Assembly (NCBI GenBank): GCA_029641185.1
Contig: JAPWGK010000003.1
Span: 1,240,001-1,304,000, forward strand
Length of the DNA: 64,000 nucleotides
Direction of reading: 5' to 3'
From: Pseudofabraea citricarpa
Taxonomy: Eukaryota > Ascomycota > Leotiomycetes > Helotiales > Dermateaceae
In this document: positions 43,302-55,386 of the stretch, one piece after another
Numbering within the stretch: the first letter of the stretch is position 1
How the letters are laid out: each line of letters begins with the position of its first letter
Program-made: the position numbers and the translations under genes
The notes under the pieces: model-generated
Databases searched by the model: none
What the model was told of the DNA's origin: nothing
Seen by the model: the letters and a program-made list of their open reading frames with translations, nothing else

Positions 43302-45742
43302 CTTTGAGGCTTGATTGGAATGAGGAAGCGAATAGCTGGAAAGAGAAGTGAATAGGCTGAAAGTGATGCTTTGTGAGTTTAGATTGAATATGAATGATGA
43401 GTGATTCACGAAGTGGAATGAAGCACTTCTTATACTTAGCCATGAACACAACGACTCTTGCACCTAGTGAGAAATCCCCGAGATGCTCTCGGGTTGAAGC
43501 TTGTTAACACCGCTAAGGCAGAGTTGTAAGCGTCAACCATCATGCATTATAATGCGCTGTCAGCGTAGACTATTCCTCTACTCGGATTCATGATAGTTTT
43601 GGGCGTTGAAATTGAGCATGCTGTAGAAGAAATCGAGACTTGCCAAGGAACGATTTGGCGCTATTCCCAACCTCGGATTCAGAAAGGCGATTTAAGGTTA
43701 GTAGTGTTTTTCCGTCTCCGGACCAAATTGGTCCTTCGATTTGTTATTCTAGGGTCATGTGACTATGAATAATATAGTGTATAATACTAATAGATAACAA
43801 CTTACCTGCTGGTTCATTATTATGCTAGCTTTTTGGGCGCTTCGGCTCAGTGGTGGCCAAAGCATGTGTTTAATACAGACTATCAGCTATATCAAATAAC
43901 AGATTTCACATTTGTGGGCACGTGATTGGATGGGAGCAAAAGGATTTTCTCTACACGGCGGATTTGAAGAGTCAATTTCTATTGCAACTGCTCTCCTTGT
44001 TGAAAGATAATCAACTTATTCTTTGGTAAATTAGTAGAGTAGTTTAGAGCATCTGTTCTTTCGGCCTTCGCAATTCGAAGTGCAGATAAAGAATCTTAAC
44101 TGTTAGTAACTTCAGTTAAACAAGGATCCCGAGGGTCATCTTTCTCCATACTCACAACTTATCTCAACAATTATTTCAAGAAATCCAATCCTTAACCGTT
44201 TTTGTATTTCCGTTTTCTAACATCGTCAAGCAAGAAATGTACAAAGCAAAGCTCGACCTCCTAACACTTGTAAGTATAAGCATGTTATTTCATTCTTTAA
44301 GATTTTCAAAGAACATATAGTTTATATCTTTTGGTTAATAAGAGAATCTTAAGTTATATCGATAGCCATTGAAACCTACGAGATTAAATATCCTACTGCA
44401 TTAAAAAAGCAACGCAACTATTCCCATTCAGTCAAATGTTATCTTTAAACATAGTTAAAACCCACCATTCTCTTCCTGCTCTCTAAAATTCAGTTTAATA
44501 AGATGCAACAAGAACATTTCATAGCAATTTAAAAGATGAAGAACATGTAAGTCTATGTGATAAACTTTCCCGGCCGAGCGGTCTTTCACAAAGAGATTCA
44601 AGGCCGAGATGAAAAAGAATTATTGTAAGAAAAGGACCAATATCTACCGTACGAATTATCCTCTACACATTTCTCATCTTTGCAAAGCTTTTAATACTCC
44701 TTAGAGGATCTAAATTACAAAGGGTTCGTAGAGGCATCGCATACATATAGCGGCTGGTCTATCTACTCTGTTCACATAATATTTACGTCCACAGTTCCTC
44801 AGAGTTCCTTTTATTCCTTTTTTTATATTAATATTTTTCTTAAACTTAGTTTGTCGTATATACCTATACTTACAAGTATATAAATATAAATTACGAAGTT
44901 TGATTCTTACGCAATTCTTTTATAATATTAAATAAATCCTATAGCTTTGACTTTCTTAGGAGGCTCTGCGCGGTATATAAATAATAGGTTCTTCAGGTTT
45001 CAGCTTATTTATAAAACCCAAGTAGGGATATATAAGGCCTCGGAAGGGTGGTAGGTTAAAAAGGGTTAATTTATATATTCCACTACTGAACCCATCTTAA
45101 GCCTTTCTCTTATCCCCCTCGTTCCCGATAAAATATATCACAAGGTAGAAATCGGAAACCCGATAGCCCAAAAGAAAACCAAGAAGTTCTTCTCGGTAAA
45201 GAAACCGAAAAGGAGGCGCATGCGTCCGTACCCCTTTCCGAAATCGCTTGCAGAAAGAAGTAGCAACCAAGGACACCGAAACATCCGGCGCAATCATAAT
45301 AATAAAACTTCATAATATGAATATGCATTTGGACATAATCTTTATGTTCAATAGCACACGAATGGAAGAGAAGCAAAAATCAAATAGAAAAAAATCAAAT
45401 TGCATTGCTCTGCGACGCGACGCAACGCATAAAACGAAGGAAATTTTCAAATATCTGTGCTAAGTTTGCGAGAATGTTGCAAGTATATCTTGCCTTTCCT
45501 TGTAATCTCCTCCGAAAAATGACATCCATAAATTTGTCAAGGAAAATCTTTGTTCTCTCAAAATCCAGCCCTTTAGACGGGGGTATCGTGTGCCTTGAGG
45601 AAGAAAGAAAGAAAAGACAACAAAGAGTACTTTTGAGTTTTTGTACCAACCCCAATCCCCAGACCTCAAAATTCCCTGGCACTTTTTGAAAGGGGTTTCC
45701 GACAAGGACAGAATTAGAAGATGGAGTAAGACTTTAGAAATC
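43302..45742. other. AT-rich intergenic region, no supported gene
   Basis: About 2.4 kb. The stretch from 44200 to 45080 is strongly AT-rich. No frame has coding character on either strand. A CACGTGA element occurs near 43920. Confidence 0.5.
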
Positions 45743-45870
45743 TCACTCGCTCATCTCATCTTCAATTATCTCATCTTCAACCATGTCATCTTCAATCATT
45801 TCGTCTTCAGTCATGTCGTCTTCAATCGTCTCGTCGCTTATCTCGTCCTCGCTCATCTCATCATCTGATT
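45743..45870 (-). repeat. short in-frame repeats coding an acidic C-terminal tail
   Basis: Imperfect repeats of about 15 bp (TCATCTTCAAT(C/T)AT-like on the plus strand) encode alternating IEDDM/TEDEM/VEDEI-type pentapeptides at the end of the SNF2 protein. They are in frame, so copy number can change without breaking the protein. Confidence 0.75.
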
Positions 45871-47919
45871 CAACAACAATCGCGCTCTTCTTGCTTTTCG
45901 TCTGGCTTCTTTCCTGGGGTTCTTCTTCATCTTCGGCTCGAGTTTTGTCTTTGTTCAAATTAAGCTTGTCAAATTCATCTTTGCCGTCGTACTCGGGGAT
46001 TATGTGAAGGTTTCCATTTGAGTCTTCAAATTTGTCAGATTCAATCTGATATTGGAGGAAATTGGCCATAGGTACCTCTCGTGACGCGACCAAACAATCC
46101 AGCGATTTCTTCTTCAGTTAAACTTCGGTCTTGTAGCGCATGGTCAACGATTCTGTCTTTTTTTTCTTGCACTGTAAAATGTTAGCCAGGTTCAGAAAAA
46201 GGGCTCCTTGTACCTGCACTTAAGAAGTCTATCATCGATAGTGTTTAACGCGACAATTCTGGTAAAGTGTGTTTCGCGAGATTGTCCAATTCGATAAACT
46301 CGGCCAAACGCCTGCTTCTCACTTAAAACCCCCATCAGCATTGAATGTTGCATATAAATTGGTGAACCTACACACAAGAATTCCACCAGAGGTCTCTGAG
46401 ATTGAGTTAGCAGCTAGAAAAAATATCATGCCAGTGTGACTTACGTGGAGATTACTCTGCTAGCAGTGGTCAAATTTAGACCAACCCCTCCGCATTTGAG
46501 ACCGACGATCATGATTCGGACTTTTTCTTTGTTTTCAAAGGCTTCGACGGCCTTATCTCGCTCATTTGTCGTCATGTCTCCCTATATATTATTTGTAAAT
46601 CCAATCTATTGCCCAAATTTAGAGGATGACTCACCGTAAAGTAGACAAAGCCGACATTTTGCTCATCGAGATAACGGCCAATGAGTCGAATGAACATACG
46701 CCATTGCGAGAAGACGATTATCTTTTCGTCGGGGGCCGTCTGGAGACACTTTTGGATCTCTTGCTGAACAGCAAGAAGCTTGGTGCTTTCATACCAAGCA
46801 CTTTTTCTGTCATCCGCTCTCTCCACCCAGTTAGAATGGGTATCATCAGTGTTAGATAAATACTTCAAAAAATCTTTTCCTTTCTTATTGCTTTTTTTAG
46901 CTGAATAAACACCCTTTTTCTTGCTCTTTACCGGATCTTTGAATGGCTTGAGGTTTACGAGCGGATCAAAAACAATGCTGCAGCCCTTTGCAGGGCAAGT
47001 TACTTCCTAAAAGATTTATCAGTAAAGCGTATATCAGCAGCAAGTTTTCAAGTAAATACCTGTTCTCCACTTGCTAGCAGATGCTCCCCATGAGTTTCTA
47101 TGCAAGATTGACAGAATACATGCTTGCATTGCGAGATATAAGTAGGCTCATTCTCTCTTGGGTCATTTAGGCACCAGTCGCATTTTAGAGCTTTATATTC
47201 CTCAACCTTTGCAAGATTCTTCTTGTACTGCTTCTTATCTTCAATCCAATAATTGATCTCTAAGATTTCTTGAATCAGATATGATTGATGTGCTTGGTGT
47301 GATTTAGACATAGTAAACTTACGATCATGAAGGACAAGTCCTGCAGTTCGCGATCTAGTGTAGATTTCATAAAGCGTAGCTTGCAGAGCAAGTAATTCTG
47401 ATTCTTCAAAAATGATCTAATCTTCTTTTTAGTAATAAATCAGCCCAGATTTCATGATCATACCTTCATACTTGCCTCCATGAGACAAGGGTGTGCTGTC
47501 AATCTAACTTCGTCAGCAACCGAATTTTAGAGATTTTCACCAATACATACTGTCTAAGGCGGGTCATTTGTACAATGAGATACGAGTAATTTTTAAGCTC
47601 ATGGCCTTTTGCAAAATGCTTATTCAAAATATCAATGAACTTTTGTTCCACAGCCCTATAAACTGCTGTCTCCGTGGCAGGGTATCTGTTCAGCTTTATA
47701 TGCCTCCATGGCCGAGGAAGCGGAACAATTGAGTTGCCCAAAATCCTGTCTTGCATTACGCGCCTTCAATAATGTATTAGTGCTTTTCATAGTAGCAGCA
47801 TCAATGGAGTTTACCGAATCATTGTCGTTTTCAACATTTTAACTAGCTTTCTACTGCATATTTGATCCTAGTAATGTCGTTAACCACAAGACTGATTTGT
47901 AGACAATTGATTAACAATT

Positions 47920-47950
<31 letters not shown>

Positions 47951-50647
47951 ATATCCAGGACGATCTCAGCAATTTAAAAAAACTTACTTCGCATAATTCT
48001 CTTGAAAATCTAGAATGTGTCAGATTACAAATTTATTTTTAAACAGACCGCAGAGTTTACCTATCACTACTAATGACTTCCGGGGCCGCATGTTTAACAA
48101 AACGGAAATACGGAAAAAACTCTGCACTTAATTAGTATGCGGCTAGTTGCAAAAAACTTAGAGGCATGCCTTCAAGGAAGTTCATAATGGGCGTCTAGAA
48201 GATAGTCAGCCGTTGCTTGAAAAGTAAAATGGTCGAAAAGCTTACACCACTGAGCGCCCATCGTAAAGAACCCATGAGGGCATTGCACGCCAGACTAGTC
48301 TTGCTTGAGTGGTTTTTAATCAAATGCTACATCATTTAGTCGCTGCATTGTAGTAATTGAGATATTCTTACTGCTTCATCAAGGACAATCTACGTGTCAT
48401 GTTAGTTTCTCCAAAATAAATCACTGAAGGCTATACTTACTCTGTGCCAATGCACTTTATGGAGATATGACCCCTCTTCTCTGTTATTTGCAATCCAATT
48501 TACCAAGGTCGAAGATTCATCGTCTCCCTGCTTGTCTTTTTTGGACCGACTTTTCTTTCTCATCAGTTCCAGCATTTCTGTATCTGGCCAAGGACAACTG
48601 CTCATGACTTCATGGTATGAGGTTATGACTACCTTCGCAGTCGCAGGGTCCGCAAAACCATCAAGCTCTTCTATGCGTGAGGCTTTGTAAACAAGAGTAT
48701 CTTTTTTGACTAATGTTGGCTTGCCATGTTTTAAAATCTCACTTCTCCACTGATGAAGCTGCAGCGCTGTTAGCACGCCTCGAAGACAAGGAATTTATGT
48801 AAATTTACCAAACTTGATGGTACTACCACCAAGGTTGCTCCCCTGCCATCTATGATATCTAATGGTTTCTCGCAGCCATCTACAAAAATCGGCTCCAAGG
48901 GCTTGCGCTTGTTTTCTTCTAGAGGCGGGTTTGCAATAATAGTCTACAAAGTCAGCCTTCAGCAAAATACTTGATCTTTATTTCAATGTACATACAGCAA
49001 TAACTTGCACGGTCTTTCCCAACCCCTGTATCGGTTATGTCAGAAAATAAATTGTCTGTGTCTGCAAATGAGCCTTACCATGCCATCAGCAAGAATACCA
49101 CCATAGGGGCCGTCTTCCTTATAATTGAACTCACGCGTGAGCATGAAATGACATCCTATCAATTGATGATGGTAAAGCGCTAAATTTTAAAAACAGTCCT
49201 CAGCAAATGATACTCAGACAATCCAGATAGACAATTTATACTTACCGGTATCCATGCCCTCCAATTTCCATTTGTTTTGGCCATATGGAACCATATTGTT
49301 GTACCCAAAGAGCCTACTCATTCTTTGGAGCTTGTTCATATCAACTTTTGTCCTATGAAGGTTATCTTTATCAGCATCAGTCATCTGAGCTTCTAAGTTT
49401 TGCATTAGATCTTTTTTATTTTTCGTGGCCGTGAAGTCGGGAGCTGGTCCCCGATTGGCTTGCGATTCGTCAATATTAAAAACGTCATTGTTGAAAAGGC
49501 TACTTAAGCCCAGATCTGCATGTTTACTCTGATTTTCCTGGGAACGCTTCTTTCCAGACTTCCTAGGGGAAACTGCCTTTGAATTTTGGGCAGTCTTCTT
49601 TGCAGGCCTTCCAATACCTTGCTCTCTACGTTTCAAAGCTCGGGCTTCTTGTCGAGATCTACGACGTTGACACTCTTTGAAATGGGCTTCTCGAGCAGTT
49701 CTGGCTCTTGGACCAGTCTTTCTGCCGGCTTTCTTTTCTTTTCGTGATCCCTGTCTTGCGTCATTCTCTTCTCCATCTGAGTCAATCTGGGAAGAATTAG
49801 AACTAATGCTCATGGCATCATCTCCGTGATTTGGATTCGCTGAGGCAGCTTCATCATCAGATATGACCATAACGCTCTCATCATCAGACTCGAGCTTGAT
49901 GACATTTCTGAAACTTCGCTCCTTCTTCACGATAACCTCGTCGTCAGAATCGGAATCAAGAACAATGATGTTATCTTCTCTAGGCTCCTTCTTCACGACA
50001 GCCTCATCGTCGGAATCGGAATCAAGAACAATAACGTTGTCTTCTCCAGGCTCATTCTTGGCTTTCACGTCAGAGACTCCTCGCCGCATGATCGCCCGGA
50101 AGCTTTTCTTGAAGACGAGCTCCTCTTCGGAGGGGCTGCGCTTCAACTTGCTGGAGGTAGCCGGTGCATTTTCTGGAAGGAACAACTCCGCGTCTTCCAT
50201 CAGAACATCTTGTTCTGGTGGACTTTGTTGTGTCTTCTTAGCTGCTTCAACTGTGACATCATCCATATCATCGCCTCCAGTCTCTGTCATGGCCGCATCT
50301 TGCATAGGTGTATCAGCACCTGATTGGTCTTGAACAGCTGCAATGCTTGGTTGTGGATTTTCATTTCTCGGGGTGGCCTCAGAGCTAGAAGTTGCAGCTT
50401 GCATAGTAGCATCAGTGTCATGCTCCTTCTCTGAGTTTGCACCGTCTCGTGGAGTTGAGAGGTCATTTGGAGTAGCGGATTGAGCCACGCTTGCAATTGG
50501 CGGATCAGCCTCTTGGGGATCTTTTTTGATGCTCGCAGCATCAGCTAGTCTCGCAAGTTTCGCACTTGTAAGCATTTTGAGACACGCAGCATTAGCTAAC
50601 GCACTCGTATTGGCTGGCGGCCGTGATGACTTGTCGTCTCCTTCCAT
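45743..50647 (-). CDS. SNF2-family ATPase with inserted RING finger and SUMO-interacting motifs (Uls1/Rad5-like)
   Basis: Twenty-one exons can be joined, from 49246-50647 (exon 1, 467 codons) to 45743-46023, for about 1255 aa. The N-terminus is disordered and acidic, with tandem SUMO-interacting motifs VIVLDSDSDDE and IIVLDSDSDDE at about residues 202-234 and a third, weaker VMVISDDE. The SNF2 core follows: DGMGLGKT (Walker A, across exons 2-3), VPSSLLHQW, VLDEAH (Walker B, exons 6-7), WALSG/TPIMNFLEEFFPYF and MIRRVMQDRILG. A C3HC4 RING (CDWC, CKHVFCQSC, CPAKGC) sits before the helicase C lobe: IIVFSQW, GLKCGGVGLNLTTASRVI, DLWWN and QAFGRVYRIGQ. The end is acidic with repeats. This layout fits SUMO-targeted ubiquitin ligase/translocases acting on chromatin. 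Intron 8 (48122-48169) is GC-AG. The exon 19-20 junction (about 46152-46214) is uncertain: the best acceptor (46172) does not keep frame. Confidence 0.85.
47922..47950 (+). repeat. 29-nt poly-G tract inside an intron
   Basis: An uninterrupted run of 29 G, equal to 29 C in the transcript of the minus-strand SNF2 gene. It lies within intron 10 (47868-47987), which at 120 nt is longer than the other introns of this gene. Length should be treated with care, since homopolymers are prone to assembly error. Confidence 0.9.
49920..50050 (-). repeat. 66-bp tandem duplication encoding SUMO-interacting motifs
   Basis: Two copies with a 66-bp period encode a 22-aa unit (DN-IVLDSDSDDE--VKKE). The frame is kept. 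Each copy supplies one hydrophobic-acidic SUMO-interacting motif of the minus-strand SNF2 protein. Confidence 0.85.
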
Positions 50648-53600
50648 GATGATGGTCTCTGCGTATTAATCAGGTTAGAAACGTGCTAACGACCGCAGTC
50701 TAGACGAGAGCTTTTGCGTTCAATTAAAAGAGTGGAGGGGCAAAACAGAGGATATGAGGGACACATAACGCTAGAAAGGTTGGGAAAGGTAGAAGTCATG
50801 TGTCCAAAATGAGAGGTGGGGTACATACGATCGGGTGTACTTTCCAAGGTCTGGTTTTTTTAAGCCTACGACTTTGAAAGGTAAGTAACTGCACAGTTTG
50901 TGGAGGCGGGGAAAGAGGTGCAGAGGTGAAGAGGATCAAGAGTTGTAGATGTGTAAGAAGTAAGAGGTCTAAGGAACAGAAGAGGCGTAAGAAATGTGAA
51001 GATGAAGCTTACCACAAAAACTGGTTGTTCAATCTGCGTTCACTCTGCGGATGATTGGTTAACTGCAATGCCGCGTGATGCTGCAAAAAACTGCAAGAAA
51101 CTGTGATACGGCGTGATGATCCGCGCAGGTCGGAATGAAATCTGCGAACAATACTTCTGAGATCCTTTAGGAAGCTGTTCTGCGGATGTTAGAGTCGTTT
51201 CAAACGTAGACTGTTGAAAGAAGAGTTGCTTCTTGTAGGGGTTGAAAGGCAGAGTTGAAGAAACAAGGACCTGAAGGAGGGTGGAAGTGTTGATAGAGTA
51301 GAGAGATGGAGGGTAGAGAGGCGAGGCTTGTTGGAAGTGATTTGAGCTGAGTAACAGTTGGATCGGTCAGGTCTAGAAACGAGCTCTATTTGTACTTGCA
51401 AAATAGAGGCAAGAGCTGTTCTGGAAACCACTGTGGAAAAAACAAGAACGTTACCAAATCCAGGTGTTTGCTGGATGGGTGGAGCCTTGCTGTAGATCGA
51501 TGAACAAAGGTTGCCTTGCTTGACGCAAGATCGAGTATCGAGTCTAGTTACAAGATCGAACCAAGGGGGAAACCGTTGGAAATTTGTATCCTGTAATAGT
51601 AGAGGGAACAGTGTTGAAAAGAACTTCGACCTACGCACCTCCCGGAACTTGTATCACCTCACAGAGCCGTGAGAATCAACTCAAAGTGAAGCAGCTACTA
51701 GCTTCATGAATGGTGGCGGAGTCCTCGCTGTTGTCAAAGCTGGAAGTTTTATTGATGAAGGTTGTGTGGGAGCAGAAAAATGATCCTCCAAGAACCCCAA
51801 CACCAAGTAGCAGAGTAGAAGTGGCATAGCATTTGGTAGGCCGCTAAACAAATTAAGCGAGGAAGTAGAATGACACTGGTTACATCTAATGGAATGAATG
51901 AAAAGTAACGATATTAAAACGAGAACCACAATCTGCCTCACAGTGACAGTGCTCTTCGGCAGCCTTCAAGCAGAAAGGGTGGCAGGAGTGTTAAGCATAC
52001 TGTGCAACACGTAGAGACGAAATAGATGCCACTTAAAGGGAGATTCTATTTAACTTCACAAATTTAGACATTTCAAGTCCAGTCGATTTCTAGGAGTAAA
52101 TGAGCAGGTGCACCGCACCACGTCAGAGTACCGCAACGTGTAACATCTCTTGTAAAAATGAGTCGGTGTTAATAGTTCTCGTTAGGTGTAGGAGTTCACG
52201 ATGGAGGGCGTTGCTGATATTTGACTTGCCCTCCTTGCACAGGACAGTCGGGACTGTGAATTCAGATTTTTACTCTTGTTGAACAATTCATTAAGAAGTT
52301 TGGCTGTCAAAATGCTGAATGCTCTGGATCTTAATAGGTCGCAAATGGTATATGATCGCCAGTTCCCAGCACGTTTGAACCCGTTCCTAATTTGACAGCA
52401 CATCTAGGCTTGGTGGGGTGCAAGGAAGATAATTCGACTCGAGCTATGAATAGTTGCAAGCGGACAGTATTAATTGACATGAAGTAACTGTAATTCTTTG
52501 GGATCTTTCATATACTGATATAGCCAGCTTCTAAATATCCCGGTTCTATGCACATTAACCTCTGATCTTGATGATGCCTGAACTTTTGCCCTGAATATGT
52601 CTAGTTGACTGTAATAATGGTGCGAGTCTAACAGGATGGCGTGGCTTGTTCACAATACATGCCGACTGGCGTGGGCTGTCGTAATGAAACGACGGCAGAT
52701 GATGAGGTGCTCGAATTTGCTTTATAAAACTGTTGTGTAGCCGAGACTAGATCTATATCAAAAAGCTGAAGGTTGTTGGATCAGTATCCGATGCTTAGAG
52801 CTTCGGAAGAACAAAGGGATGAGTTGGTAAGATGGAGGGAAGTGGGAAATGTAACTCCTACCGTTCAATCTCACTTCCATGGGCCCGCAATGTGGTGGTA
52901 ACTTCCCAATACAATTCTTACCGTTTGCCAGACAGGCAGCCCACCAATAAGTTCTTAGAATGGGCTAAAGACTGTCGTTGGGAACACCTGCACCAATTGC
53001 TTCAAGACTGAGGGAGCATGCGGTTTGTGCAATGGTGATTGGGCAGGCCAGAGTCATGATGCGCGCAGCCAATGCAAGCAGGAGTAGTAGTTCGTCTTTG
53101 CAGGTCGGCTACCGACACAGAGCTGAAGTATCGTTGCTTGAAATGTAACAAGGTAATCGAATCGAACGGCTGGCTGAAATGCTGCTACATCAGCTGAACT
53201 TCGTGTAGGGGATGGAAAGCGTTTGCCAACAGCAATATGCTTTTTCGGGTGACGTCGCCGATTGATGCCGCTCTTGTCGATAAGACAGGGTTTCCAAGGA
53301 AGAAAGGCTTTGACTTGAATCGCTTGAGAAAGGGGTCATAACTGACTACACCTGAACGCTTCAACCAAACTACTCGATTCGAAAGGTGTCGAAACCTCCA
53401 CGGTCGAGAGACTGTCCTCTGATTCAATGAAGGAATTTCATGAAATAAAATCAGCCACAAATCGAAGGAGGATCCCTCGTTGTTCTTGTAAGGCCTGAAG
53501 AGAGAGATCAATGAGAGACCCGCTGCCATTTCAGATGCCACGTCGACTAGACCTAACAGAGTCTCGAAGCTGGGATCATCCTACACCTGACGGTCGCACG

Positions 53601-54841
53601 GAAGGCTTTCGCAGAGGGGCCGGCATCGCGGATACATCACGTGAAGCCTCCTTTAAAGTTGACAGGTCGTGAGTTCAACGTTAAGGAGGTCATTCGGGTG
53701 TTCGCCCTAAGGGATCCGAAGTCTCGGTCTTCCGAATGCGCCCGACAATTGCTTGAGCGTGCCTCAACAAGAGATGTGATCGTGGTATGAACTCCCAGAG
53801 CAATGTCCTCCAAAGGCTCTGCTTCCAAGCTTCCATACGATGGGCAACAAGAGCGGCCGTCGCGCATGACTGCAGCACTGAAATGCAATCGAAAACGGTG
53901 ATGTAAACGGAACCATGACTCGAATGCGATCATCGGAAGTTCGAGGAATCAATTTCAGTCAGAGCTCTGCAAAATTTTCCCAGGGGGTTGGCGGGCTGAT
54001 TACTCCCGATCCACTGCGCCAGACCCGAAATTAAGCATCGTCCGGGATTCAGCTGCAGAAAATTGGACCCAACAACTTTGATGCGGATAGCCGACTTACT
54101 GCTTGTGGCTAGCGAGCAGCGGCTCACCACGTTCATAGGTCGCTTACGCCAGGGAAAAAAGGATACCATCCATACCCATCCATACCTCATGATCCTCATC
54201 ACGAAGCTATCCCTACCACTTCCCGTGCCATTGGATTTCGACCCCCACCAATCACCCTCCTATGACCGGAGCAAACCCAGTCCAGACAAGGCGAACTGAC
54301 TCTAGTGCTGGGAAAAGCCGGCGCAAGCTCTTACGCTTCTAAAATCTGTGATAAGCGATGTCAGAGTCATCGCCAAAGGTGCGACCCGACCAGGACCAAA
54401 AGGAAGGAAGAAGCTGTGAATGAGGGAGGGGACAGACCTTAGATTAAATAGACACGATGACTCTCCTGTCAGCTTGCCACTTGGTGTCACCCCGGGTCGG
54501 CGTAATCGTAGTGAATCCACTGTCATTTAATCCCTTGAGAAGCCCACGGAGGACTGTGACAGCTGCGTTCCACTTCCCAAGCATCCGGCTCCACTCCCAT
54601 CAAGAGGCAGAAAAAAGTGGTTGACCGTTGACGGTGAGACCAATCAGACTACCCGCAACCGAGAAGGAGCTATATTTCCACTCGTTGGCCTCTTCCCTTC
54701 CCGAATTTTTCTTCCCTCTCGTTCCATCTGTTCCTTTCCATCGAACAGCTCAAGCTTGCTCCACTCCTCCATCTTTCCTCCATCTCCAAACACACACTCT
54801 CCTCTCAACAACACATTCACACATACACAACCATCAACACA
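50648..54841. other. long intergenic region, possible minus-strand gene relic
   Basis: Over 4 kb without an intact gene. On the minus strand between about 53190 and 54100 there are protein-like segments in different frames, for example SATEM-type acidic-free helices such as EMAAGLSLISLFRPYKNNEG near 53500 and SCATAALVAHRMEAWKQSLW near 53860. Stops and frame changes separate them. I do not recognise the family; a decayed gene is possible. A TCACGTGA palindrome lies at 53637-53644. The rest shows nothing supportable. Confidence 0.4.
54640..54646 (+). promoter_or_regulatory. CCAAT box upstream of ATP9
   Basis: CCAATCA, about 200 bp before the ATP synthase subunit 9 start. CCAAT boxes bound by the HAP complex are common upstream of fungal respiratory genes, so a role is plausible but not shown. 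Confidence 0.4.
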
Positions 54842-55386
54842 ATGGCCTCCAGAATGATTGCACCAAAGATGGCTTCCCTCATGGGATCAACTGCCACCAA
54901 GGCCGCCCGCCCAATGGTCCGCAGCAACTTGAACATCAAGTCTGCCCAACGTGGCTTCTCCGGTATGTGAAAATTCTTTCCGCCAGCCATTGCGCATCGT
55001 GCAGCATCAATTGACTGACCAATTCACCTCCAGGCGTCAGCCAAGGTGTCAAGTCCAAGACTACCACCCCTTTCACAGCCATGAAGCGTCAACAAATCTC
55101 CATCCTCAACCGTGTTGCTCTCAGCAAGCAATCCCGCCCTTACTCCTCTGAAATCGCCAACGCCATGGTCCAGGTTTCCCAGAACATGGGTATGGGTTCC
55201 GCCGCCATTGGTCTCGGAGGTGCCGGTATCGGTATCGGTCTCGTCTTCGCTGCCTTGATCATGGCCGTTGCCCGCAACCCATCCATGAGAGGTCAACTCT
55301 TCCAATACGCCATTTTGGGATTCGCTTTCGTCGAGGCCATCGGTCTTTTCGATCTCATGGTTGCCATGATGTGCAAGTACGTGTAA
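54842..55386 (+). CDS. atp9: ATP synthase subunit 9 (c subunit), mitochondrial precursor, nuclear-encoded
   Basis: Proteolipid of the F0 c-ring that carries protons across the inner mitochondrial membrane. Two exons, 54842-54962 and 55034-55386; the 71-nt intron is in phase 1. Precursor 157 aa. The N-terminal presequence is basic and Ser/Ala-rich ([16 protein letters not shown] onward), followed by a cleavage-type RPYSS site before the mature c subunit. The mature part is two helices: the glycine-rich [19 protein letters not shown] helix, the RNPS loop, then the second helix with the essential proton-binding Glu in [11 protein letters not shown]. It ends MMCKYV. The pyrimidine-rich leader and CCAAT box fit a highly expressed gene. 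Many fungi keep this gene in the nucleus, unlike yeast. Confidence 0.96.

Noticed and set aside
49863..50333. 156-codon plus-strand frame opposite the SNF2 N-terminus
   Set aside because: It is an antisense reading of the Asp/Ser/Glu repeats of the real gene.
51189..51638. 149-codon minus-strand frame
   Set aside because: Low-complexity Ser/Leu/Arg composition, no start context or splice support, no recognisable domain.
53990..54060. sequence faintly resembling 5S rRNA (CGAAATTAAGC)
   Set aside because: Only a short match; the flanking conserved 5S segments are absent.
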